From Agapanthus africanus (Eukaryota; Streptophyta; Magnoliopsida; Asparagales; Amaryllidaceae), in assembly GCA_030015575.1 (NCBI GenBank), contig JASDDO010000014.1:167805911-167869910 (forward strand): DNA of 64,000 nt. The letters run 5' to 3'. This document shows positions 23,078 through 33,700 of this stretch, one piece after another. Below the pieces are notes generated by a model. It searched no databases. It saw only the letters and a list, made by a program, of their open reading frames with translations, and was not told the DNA's origin. The translations under genes and the position numbers were made by a program. Numbering within the stretch: the stretch's first letter is position 1; each line of letters starts with the position of its first letter.

Positions 23078-26000
23078 CAAACGTCTGCTTAAGAAACTTT
23101 TGAAAACCAGATATCTTGTACAGACATCTAGTGAAGGAAACTTCCATTTTCAAATCTTTGTTTCTATTTCATAGACAACTAAGGAGACGTCTCCTTATGA
23201 AAATTTTGAACTGCAGAAGTCTGGTATAGACGTCTGCTAAAAGAAATTTTCAAAATGTCAGTTTAGGTTTTTAACAGGAGACGACTGGGGCAACTACCTA
23301 GAAGTTACATGCAACCGCCTATAAGTTGCACACAAATTATCAGATGTTACAGGCAGATGCCTAGATATTACAGACAATCGCAAATAAAGGGATTATAAAA
23401 CAATTTATAAATTTCATTCAGATGTATATTTAACCAAAAGAAAAATTTATAGCAAAATTATAACATCGTAATGTTGTAGTACAAAAGGTCCACGAAACTT
23501 GACGGTGGATACATAAACATAAAACAAAATACAGACATATGGCTATTTTAATCTTAATCGATCGGAGCAGTGCATGTCACTCTATTGTGACCCTTGTTGC
23601 CACACCTACCGCAATCCATCTTCCTCTTTAGAACATCCCTGTTATTTATGTGCATCGTATGGGGCCTTCTCGGCCGTTTTCTCGTCAAAAGAGGCTGGAT
23701 CTCAATGTTCTCTTCCGTGACCGTTGGCTTGTCAAATGTAGGTATTGGGTAAATTGTATTCGCGTAACTCGCGGTGAAATATTCGATCGTCAAGAAAGGG
23801 TCACGGTGGTTATAGATTGATTGCTACACATACCTATAAGGAATCCTGGTAACATCTCATTCTCGACATGCACATGAGTGAGCCGACACATTGATCCAAA
23901 TAGTTTTTATGTCAAACACATCATGATGCTCCGTATCAACTTGATAAACAAAAAAAACATAGCGACATCCAAATTTTTGTTCAGAATGTCCTCCGAATTG
24001 GGGACATAACACTCCAGTCCACTTTTAGGCTTTTTCTCGTCGACTATTTAAGCGATCCATCAAACATACCCTTATGTGGTCCATCATTTGAAGAATAGGA
24101 AAAAAGCACGTATCCAGTTATTATATGATTCAGTAACATAGGATGTAACACAACCGTACCTGCATTTAACAAACACATAAATAGATGTTACAGACAACTT
24201 TAATAGATGTTACATGCAAATTATTAGAAGCTACAAGCAACTTATTAGATGTTACAGGCAACTACCTAGAGGTTGCAAGCAAGTTAGTGGATGTTACAAG
24301 CAACTTAATAATTATAATCAAGTTAATAGATATTATATGCAACTTAGTAGAAGTTACAGGCAACTGCTCAGAAGTTACAGGCAGCTGTTCAGATGTTAAA
24401 CATATCTATGTCAACTATGTTCATAGCCAAATTAGGTGTATTGAGGAGTAAGAATTGAGATTGTACCTTATTACAGGGAAGTAACAAATAGCCCAATATT
24501 AAGGATTGTAATGTTCAACCATTTCGTTATCGGCAACCATAGATTCCTCCTTCAATATGATCATCTTCCCTAAGAACTCAACCATCATGTATCGGTAACA
24601 CGTCTCCATCAGTTGCACGCAAGTTTCGGCTTTCATACCAAGCCCCTTGAGCCTAAATTTAAAATTCGGCTTCAAGTGAAAAATGCAAAATGAATGCAAT
24701 GCGGTGAGAAAGCGCATCCTAACCGCTTCTTTGATTCCCTTGTCGGAGTCTGATACAAACAAAAAGGTATACAGCAGGTGGTAGGCCCTCGGATCATCAA
24801 ACAACATGGCCCTCAACTGACATAAAAACCATGTCCAATTGGTAATGTTCTCTTGATCGCAAATAGTGAAAACAAATGGAAACAAACCATTGTTTCCGTC
24901 ATAAGCAGTCACCGCCAATATAAGGCCTTTTGCCATGTTCTTGATGAATGTTCCATCAAGAAACATGAGGGGCCGGCAACCATCTAAATATTCGTCAATA
25001 TAAGCACCATAGCTAACAAATAGCCTCATGAATCTGTCATCCACTAATTTGTCGATACTAATTACGCTCCCGGGATTGGTTTCCATACACTTGCTTTGAT
25101 ATCGCCTCAAAAAGTCATAAGAATGACGATAATTGCAGAAAAGGGTCTCTTATGCCAATTCCCTTGTATCCCACTCAACATCGTAAGAAATCTTCACCCC
25201 GAATCTTTGATGGAAGTCCTTAGCCTCAATTGGCCGATAGCCCGATCGTGATCTCAAAACATCTACAAGCATGTCGGCTGCCGATTTCTTCGTAGGCTAG
25301 GGATGTTTGTCGCTTGAAATCCCTCCGAAACATGTGTGCATCGAGTAATATCTCTTTATAGCCCATAGAGAACTGCTCAAACATGGCAAACATGCAAATC
25401 TTAGCGTAACTCAACAGTTAAAAGAATCAACAATTTGAAAAAAATGATAATTGCGCTTTAACATTAACATATATATTAATTCTATACCTCCGAGCATAAG
25501 GTGATGCATGCAATCTCCATTGACGTCCTTTATCCTTTTGGGAACAAGCCGTTGTTACCCTTAAGTCGTCGTTCTTAATGTTATCAAAGTTGAATTGTTT
25601 CACAATAGTAAATTGGTAAAGAGCTGTCCTAACTTTGTAAGAACCCTTGAATATTTGAAATGTGCCCTGAACTGCGTCATACCATCCAACCAGGATATTG
25701 TTCCTCATTATTTGATCTTCCCTCACCTGTGGCAAGCTTGACTCCAACTCAAGTACTCGGTCATGCACAATTGCTGGAGCAGAGGAACATGATGCGTGTC
25801 GACCGCTACACAAAAAACGCTTACAAGTTACAGCCAACTGCTTAGAAGTCACAGGCAACTGAAGTTACATGCAAATGGTTAGAAAACCACAGCAGACGTC
25901 TATCCCAGACATAATTTTTTGTGTTGCAAACATCTGTGGCAAACGTCTTCAGTTAAAAATATACCTCTGAAAATTGACTTCAGAAACGTCTGGTTCTAAA

Positions 26001-26150
26001 AACCAGACGTCTCCATTTCAAATCTTGCCTCTGGAAATTGAATTTGGAGACGTCTGGTATTTGAAACCAGACATCTGCAGGGGCTTTAAAAGTTGCAGGC
26101 AACTGCTTACAAGTTACAGGCTGCTTACAAGTTGAAAGCAACTGTCTTGT
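23078..26150. repeat. Clusters of the same 21-bp and AGACGTCT repeats, right half of the MULE
   Basis: Blocks at 23078-23290 (composite), 23295-23390, 24180-24400, 25815-25880, 25885-26080 (composite) and 26090-26150 carry the repeats of the left half. Here all monomers are in the 'acaggcaact' sense, so they read TTGCCTGTAACTTCT on the transposase coding strand. They lie between the coding blocks of the transposase and never inside a recognised domain. A further short cluster follows at 30122-30190. Confidence 0.85.
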
Positions 26151-26484
26151 ATATTATTCTAAGCAAAAATCAAGTCAAATAAAGATCAAACCAGTTTATA
26201 ATGACTTGAGAATTAACAGAAGCTTGTATATGAATGACCTTGTTCGTCTCTTGATGGATGCAGACCATATTTATGTAGTCATCTTCATTTATCATCCCAA
26301 CCTCATGATCTTCATATTTCTCCATTTTATAAGAAAGTTTCAACTTCTCAACCGGCATATCGAGACGAAAAGAGATTGTTCCTTTCAGTTCAAACCATAT
26401 TGTTGCCTCCGAGATGGTCAAGGCCACACCTTTACCATTTGGCTCATTCACAAAACAAATTAATTTCCAAGTTTGGGCCATCAT
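23554..26484 (-). pseudogene. MULE transposase (MURA type), decayed
   Basis: Read on the minus strand. The N-terminal block at 26484-26170 (MMAQTWKLICFVNEPNGKG..., EDDYINMVCIHQET) is the PB1-like start of plant MULE transposases. 25780-25430 is the MuDR DNA-binding region (ALYQFTIVKQFNFDNIKNDDLRV, GRQWRLHAS). 25414-25110 is linker with stops. 25110-24499 is the catalytic region, with the first Asp in CRPLMFLDGTFIKN, AVTAYDGNNGLFPFVF, the second Asp in FVSDSDKGI and CIFHLKPNFKF. The part that should hold the last Glu is lost. The C-terminal block at 23793-23554 ends with a zinc knuckle, CGRCGNKGHNRVTC. Repeat clusters fill the gaps between blocks. Stops and frame changes show it is inactive. 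Confidence 0.85.
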
Positions 26485-26708
26485 AAATGAGCGAGATAGG
26501 AACTGAAGATTTAGTTTGTTGTAGTAAATGAAAGTGGACTAAATGAGTGAAGATAATGGATAATGGAAAGAATGAATGGAATAATTCTTGTTCTGTTGGC
26601 ATTATAGGTCTTTTAGGAGGAAATGGTGAATTTGGAGGGAAAATGACAAGTTAAGAGCATTTAATGCTCAGTCTTTTAAGGAAAAATCAACAAAACACAG
26701 TTAGGCAT

Positions 26709-27918
26709 TGTTAGTGATATGTATGCCCTAAAGGCCATTATTGTAAATTATAGTGGATGCTTGGACACACACATATACAGAACATTTTTGCTCAATATGA
26801 TAGTATGCTATCTGGTTTCTCTTTATCTTAACATGTGCATTTGTTTTAGTTTGCTATTTCATTGATACATGTTGATAAAACCCTTAGGATGTTTGTTTGA
26901 CTACCAGAAATATGATATAGATCATACTAGTGGGGCCTGAGTAGTCCACAAGCACATCCTTAAATATTCCTAGTCGAGAGAGTATCAAGACTGGGCATCG
27001 ACATTCCAATGTAGACTAGTGTGTATATTTCTTGACCCTGTATGGGGCGATGGTTGATCCCACAACCATTGGTGTTTGACACCAAAGATTGTACACATGT
27101 GCTCATTGGAGAATGAGTACACCGAACGGAGTCGCCGAGAACTCCTAGATGGTATCATACCTATCATCAAATGACAGTTTTTTGGTGACACTTATACAGG
27201 TTAGTCCGTAGACCCGAGATCGTCATAATATCTTATGTGGTTCCCACTATGCTTTGATTACCTCCCTACCACGGCTCTACTGAGGCGTGCAAATAGATGG
27301 TAGTTGGGTACAGTCCCGAGTAGCATGAAGGCAATGAGCGATAGGAGGGGTTTTGTCTCTCCTAATATAAGGAGTTGATATTGTGCTATGCTCAATAGGC
27401 TATAACCGTAAGTCCCTGACCAAAGCTGATAAAATTTACTGATAAGTGTTATCAGTAGTTTGTCGATTGGTTATAGGTCACACATCGGCATGACTTGTCG
27501 AGTTATTGGGATCTGACGATACCACCGCCGAGAATCGATATGCAACATACCAGAAGAAGAGACCGGACTGTACGGTAAGTGTTGCTTATAGGCTACAAGG
27601 AGTTTGGACAAGTTTACCTGTTGATCTTCTATTCGTTCAATACCTGGATAGCCGTTACGTGCAGCTAGTACCGCTGACATACTTGTAGGTGTTTGATGTG
27701 ATCATTACCTACTGCCAGTGTATTGACGAATCTTTAGAGTCTCATATAGAGATTTTCAAGCTCAAGCGAAACGAAATAAGACATGTATAGAGATATGTGC
27801 AGGAGCTTGATTAAATACGGGTATATGATACCATATTCTAATCTAGCGTTATTTAATATTAGGCGGATTATATATGATATAACTGGATTATTAAATCAAG
27901 TGTTGATTTAGTAATTTG

Positions 27919-27970
<52 letters not shown>

Positions 27971-30116
27971 ATAATATTATGCTCACTTAATATTTTCTTC
28001 TCTTTATTATATATTTATATATATGATATAAATATATATAAGAGTGTCATGGTTGATGATACATTGTAGATGTGTATATGAAAATTACATGAGAGTAAAA
28101 GATATGAGGACAATGACTTCTTATTTGATTTTGAAAGACGAAAGAATGAGTCATTTCTATGGAACATTGTAGTGTGCATGACTCATTTCTTTGTTCATTT
28201 TTATTGATATAAGTTTACCTTTTACTCTTATCCTTATCACTTGGTCATTCTTATCTCCTACATCTTCATCTTTTTCATCTCCTCTTAAATTACTATTTAT
28301 TCAAGAGTGAAGAAAAGAAAAGAAAATTAAGTGAGCTAAAATCCTATTTTATCAATCTGAACTAAACTAGCAAATTAATTTAGATTGTTATCTTCACTAA
28401 AATCTTGTTTAGTGAAATGAGAGCTTGAGTTAAAGTTGCCTCAAGGTGGATCATCTTCGACCCAAAAAAGCTAGTTCAAGGGATTTCTACTTGGAGTTTT
28501 AGAAGTGAAGGACTTGACTATAAAGGTTGTAGTTCTCTTTAATCTTAGTTTAAAACTCTTGTTTGCTTTCTTTTCTTGTCCTAAATCTTTAGTTTGATTC
28601 TAGCTTGTACACTTAGCTCAACGTGGCCCATAAAGCTACTAAAGCGTCGCGGATCCGCAGCCTCAACTATGGCCTCGACGGCGGATCCGCCGCTGTTTGG
28701 TGGCCCCAATTTTCTTCTGGGGCTTGTTGTGAGGAAATAGATTTTCTGGTTGTTTTAGTCGAGGCTCAAGTGGTTGTAAGTCACTGCTAATTGTAGTTGA
28801 AAATATAGTCGATCGAAATGTTAACTCCGTTTAAATGTTATGGTTGTTTGAGACAATTTTTAAAATCCATATTAATTAATTTTGCGAAAACTAGTTATGT
28901 ATGAATCTCACTTTTTAGCCTTGCTTGATGAGTTACCACGGAGTTTAGATTTGGATCGAAACTCCGTCGTAATTTTGTAACGTACACGAAGACTCGCCGG
29001 GAAATACTAGAGTAAGGCCACACCCCATTGCCCCGACAAAATGATCATGAGAGAACCCTGTGTCCAAGAGCATCCACTTGGGTGCTCGCGGCTATGGTGT
29101 CCCGCCTAAGGCCACATCGTCGACGGCCTCGGGGGATGCGGCCATCCCCTAATATTCCCGACGAACCTTTGACTCATTCCCAAGGAATCTTGTTGAATTC
29201 CCCGGCTTTATCATTAAAAATGGTTTTCAATTCGAGACTTAAATATAAGGTTTTTATGGTTAGGCATGAAGTTCGGACTATGAGATAATTCGGGTTTATG
29301 ATGTCTACAGTTGTAGATTCTAATTATTGTAGTTTTCATTCCTTTTCTGCGACCGTAAGTGTAATATGTGGAGGTATTCCCAATCTCATTGCTATACGTC
29401 GACGACATTAGAGGTATACATATTTACTTACGTTAATGACATATGATGTTATTGTGTTGCTGTATCAATATGATATATTGGATCGTCATGAAAGAATAGC
29501 CGGGGGTTTATGTGAGATGAGAGTTTTTCATTTTCATTCATGTAAATTATTGAATGTAATATTCTTTAAATTGGGATACATCCGGGAGTGAGGATGTACA
29601 CTTTGATGTATACTATTTACTTTTCCGCATTAGGATAGACCCAAGACGAAGGGCTAAAGTAACCAGGTTCTAGAGTCCAGTGTGTGGTCAACTCGAGGAG
29701 TCGAGACCGGCCGCTTAACTCTAGAATTGGCAGGGTTACTTGCCGCTCTCATAGGGGTTAGGGGTGTGGGCTTGGCTATTCATCACGACCATGAAATCTG
29801 TGTTTTCATTAATGGCTTAATCTAAAACACGGAACTACTAATATATCATATATTTCATATATTTTCTTCTGTTGTGCATGAAACGAATGTTACTTATATA
29901 TATGATATATTAGTAGACACTTTAAATGTTTTGCATCCGCGCTAGTCCTGATCCCGCTTTGTCGTAAGTTAAGTAATCTTACGGTGAAGACCCGGGTCGC
30001 TGTGACGAATGCGGATGGTATATATGTGTGTTTTATTTTCGTTTCTTCTGTAATGATTAATGCTTAAATGATGGGACTTCATTAATAAGATTAATGAAAA
30101 GAAAAGAAAGCTAACA
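26709..30116. mobile_element. LTR-type insertion, 3408 bp, TSD GGCAT (probable solo LTR)
   Basis: The ends are TGTTAG and CTAACA, a perfect 6-bp inverted repeat, and are flanked by perfect 5-bp duplications GGCAT at 26704-26708 and 30117-30121. Both flanks are MULE sequence. No pol motif was found inside, so this is a solo LTR or a non-autonomous element. The inside holds a TA run (27919-27965), two BamHI-centred GC palindromes (28649-28658 and 28679-28692), and low-complexity AT-rich stretches. The early text 'gtatgccctaaaggcc' resembles the starts of some plant LTRs, but the clade is not assigned. I see no gene in it. Confidence 0.7.
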
Positions 30117-30249
30117 GGCATAGAAATTACAGGCAACTGTTTATAACTTACAGGCAACTCAACTGCAGAATTTTTTAAAAATAAATGGCAACTGTCTTGT
30201 AATTGCGCACATAGATCATAAAGGGCAATTTTGGAATATACCAAAATAT

Positions 30250-30358
30250 ATAGGTAGGGAAAAATTGATAGACCAGACCCAGAGGGTTTTCAATAAGTTC
30301 AAAAAACCAAGGGATTTTTTACTCCTTCTTGGGCCGGGATTTTTTCAACAATTTACCC
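30250..30358 (-). repeat. Right terminal inverted repeat of the Ulp1 MULE
   Basis: On the minus strand it starts GGGTAAATTGTTGAAAA, matching the left end with two differences in 17. It ends about 360 bp from the stop codon of the UBC gene. Confidence 0.7.
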
Positions 30359-30720
30359 TTTAATTAATTTGATGTAAGATCATGAGTGTGGAATCAAGCA
30401 TCAACTTTACTCCTCGTAAACTTGCAGACAATGTTCACCTAGATTACCATGGAAACAAAGGTAGAGGGGTGTCAACTTGCAAATATGGGCCAATAGGGAG
30501 ACAGGGACAAAGAGAATCCACAGCACATGGCTCAAATAAAGATAAAGTTCAAAATGTCCAGCAAAGAAAGCATTTCAATCCAAGCAAATAGACATCAAAC
30601 AAGGACGTATCATATGGTAATGGGAATACAAACATATATCTGAAGTGCAAACATTTTTTTGTTGGATCACCAAGTTTTTGCAATTGTTGTGGGAAGCATT
30701 GAGGCATGGTCTCTCACCCA

Positions 30721-33700
30721 CTAGTCTGCTGTCCAGCTTTGCTCCACTATCTCTCTCACTTTACGGTTGTACTCCCTCTTGTTCTCACTGAACATGCGTG
30801 CTGCTTCGGAGTTTGCAGGCGAGTTGGGGTTTGGATCACACAGCAAGGACTGCATCATGCACAACGAGAAAAGATAGATCATTACACATGTATTACACAT
30901 AGCACCAAAATTTGAATCTAATTAGATGATGTGATTTAGACAAGGAATCAGGTCTACCATGTGTTGTATAATGACACGCTAAGAAGATAACAGTTCAATG
31001 CATGTTGTCTATTATTTAAATTGATATGGCATGCACCCCTTAGTAAATAATATGTTCGATATGTCGTATCCAAATCTGAGTAATAAGCAACATCCTAGAT
31101 ATTTATACTCGATCGTAACCTTAATTGCTTTGATATCCACCCCTCAGAAACACGAGTTATTTCAAAAAGTCCCTTGGCCTCCCAGTTCTTAAGGTATATC
31201 CAGGAATATTATATTAATTTTAACTAGCATATTGATAATTCTTTTTCAATCCTAATTCCATCACCTTCGATAAATAGGAGGAATTGCAAATGAGGAAGAT
31301 ACTTGGTTCCTTGCAATTACTAATAAATGTATAATCATAGCCCTTGAGAATCACACTTAGCAATAAACTGTGTGCCAGGACATGGGGGGGGGGGGTCTGC
31401 TTGTGGGATTGGATTTCATTTGGGTGTGTGCTTGTGCGGCTAAGTCTGCGAGTGTATGAGGGATGAGTGTATTGGGAGCTGTGGTTTTGCATTAAATACC
31501 CCTTCTGGAATAACAACCTCCATCATTCCTTATTTATTTGCATTTAGTTCAGCACTTCATACAGTTCTACCTCCAGGGGGATTTAATTTTCTGATACCTT
31601 TAAACATTTGTGATACAACAATGGCTCCCATGTTGGGATAAACGCTTTCATATATGACCTTATAATTTAGGAAGATGATCCTACGAGGCCGGTACTCATT
31701 TCTTCTTTTGAGGCCAAACTTTTAAACAAACAACCCCGTATTTTTCACCGATCCGTACTGGTCATTTTGATCTACTTGTATTAGATAGGTTATGTATAAA
31801 GTTTCATTAGATTTGGAGACCTCTAACACATCCATCAAGCGATCTTGTTTTTCATTCATTGTAAAGCCGTCGATTTTTTAGTCTATTTGATGGATTAGTT
31901 AGAGGTCTCTAAATCTCATAAAATTTGATACACAAGCAATCTAAAATGTGTAGATCACGATGCTCGGTGCGGATGGTTGAAAAACACGACGTATTGTGTG
32001 TTAAAAAGTAGACCTCAAAATAAGAAATGAGGCCGGACCTCATGGGATCAACTCCTTTTAAAATTATTTTGAGTAACATGCACATGCTTAAAAATCAATT
32101 GATCTCATAACTCAATGTCAAAGTTATCACCAGTTTTGATCTTGACAAGCATTTAGAAGTGACAACTGATTATGATGAACTTAATAGACATATGCATTAG
32201 GCTGCTTGCTTATGTGGTGCATGTTGTTTGCAGATGATGCTGTTTAAGTGTTTGAATTTTAAAAAATGAATAATTTCCAAAGTAGAAAAGCTGAAAGATG
32301 CATTTTAGCAAAATGAAAAACAAAATGTATTGAAAGCAACTTTGGCAAAATAGTAGAAGAAATAAATGTACAGTTAATATTAATGGCCAGGAAATGTCTA
32401 GACACACATTTTCATTACTCAAGACAAGGTTAATCATGATGGGTAGATCAAAGAGGAAGTTTATAGATTCAAAACAAGATGGTTGAAGTGGAGATGCCTC
32501 AAAAGTATCATGCGATTGCAAAATACCTTTGGAACCGAAAATAATAGTTCATGAAACGCTATAAACCAGCATTGCTTAATAGATTAAATTGATGGGAAAT
32601 CAAGAAGCAATATGTCCAAAATATGTGTAGCGAAAATGAGAATAACAATGAATAAGGGGGAAGAACAAATTGAGATTGCTTGAATGAATGCAACTGAGGC
32701 CAATAATGTGCCACTTAGTAGAAGTGACAAATTGCAGTTGATGAAGGGGTGGTTGAGATAGACCTATAAGAAGATGATGGAAACTGCCACAAAAGAAATA
32801 TTTTGGTTGTCAATTTAATTCATGTTGGATGTGATGGACACGGATGGGACCTGTCCTCAAAAAAGGGAAAAGCAGAAGAATAGAATTCATGTAACCGCTG
32901 ACTGGGATAAATATTTCTTCATTTTGTTTTTGTTGTTGTTGTAGATATTCCAAGCACAACATTCAAATGATTTGAATTTATTGCCTTCCCATCTCACAAA
33001 AAGAAATGGTTGGAAATAGTTCCTATTCACTACCTTTGACCTCACTACAGACTTTCATTTGATCCCTGAGTGACTCAGAGAGACCTATACAACAACAACT
33101 GAGCCTTTTATCCCAAGCATATAGGGTAGGCTACATGAACCAACATGAGAATCACGCCGGGTCCAGCACATGAATCCTCTGTCTCCACTCACTTCTATCG
33201 AACAATATACTTTCATTGAGTCCTTTGGCAACCATATCGTTTCGTATCACCTCCATCCATGTTTTCTTCGGTCTCCCTTTTGCCCTTTTGCCATTGCCCA
33301 TGTCGAGAGTATCTATTCGTTGAACTGGTGCTTCCATAGGTCTGCGTCGCACATGACCAAACCATCTTAGCCGGTTTTCCCGCATCTTCTCCTCCACAGG
33401 TGCTACACCAACTTTTGCACGAATATCCTCATTTCGCACCTTATCTTTTCTAGTGTTACCGCACATCCAACGAAGCATGCGCATCTCCGCTACGTGCATC
33501 TTCTGTGTATGATGCTTCTTAGGAGCCCAGCATTCTGTACCATATAATAAGGCAGGCCGAATAGCGCTCCGATAAAACTTCCCTTTCAATTTTAACGGAA
33601 AGTTACGATCACACAAAATCCCTGTTGCACTCCTCCATTTCAACCAACCAGCTTGGATCCTTTGATTAACATCACTATCGATCTCCCCATTCTTTTGGAT

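Larger units (their letters stand above)
12124..30358. mobile_element. Large Mutator-like element (MULE) carrying a Ulp1 gene, with nested insertions
   Basis: The ends are inverted: the left starts GGGAAAATTGCTGAAAA and the right, on the minus strand, starts GGGTAAATTGTTGAAAA. They are flanked by 9-bp near-identical target duplications (ttttattaa at 12115-12123, tttaattaa at 30359-30367; 8 of 9 match). A 9-bp duplication is the MULE hallmark. Inside are a decayed Ulp1/C48 gene and a second decayed gene on the plus strand, and a decayed MURA-type transposase on the minus strand. Removing three nested insertions (562, 3615 and 3408 bp plus their duplications) leaves an element of about 10.6 kb. 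Ulp1-bearing MULEs are a known class (Kaonashi-type in Arabidopsis). The AT-rich target duplication is weak alone but agrees with the ends and the content. Confidence 0.8.

Noticed and set aside
24185-24451. Open frame of 88 codons with repeated 'DVT...LLEAT' wording
   Set aside because: It is produced by the ~21-bp minisatellite of the MULE and lies between transposase blocks; not a gene.
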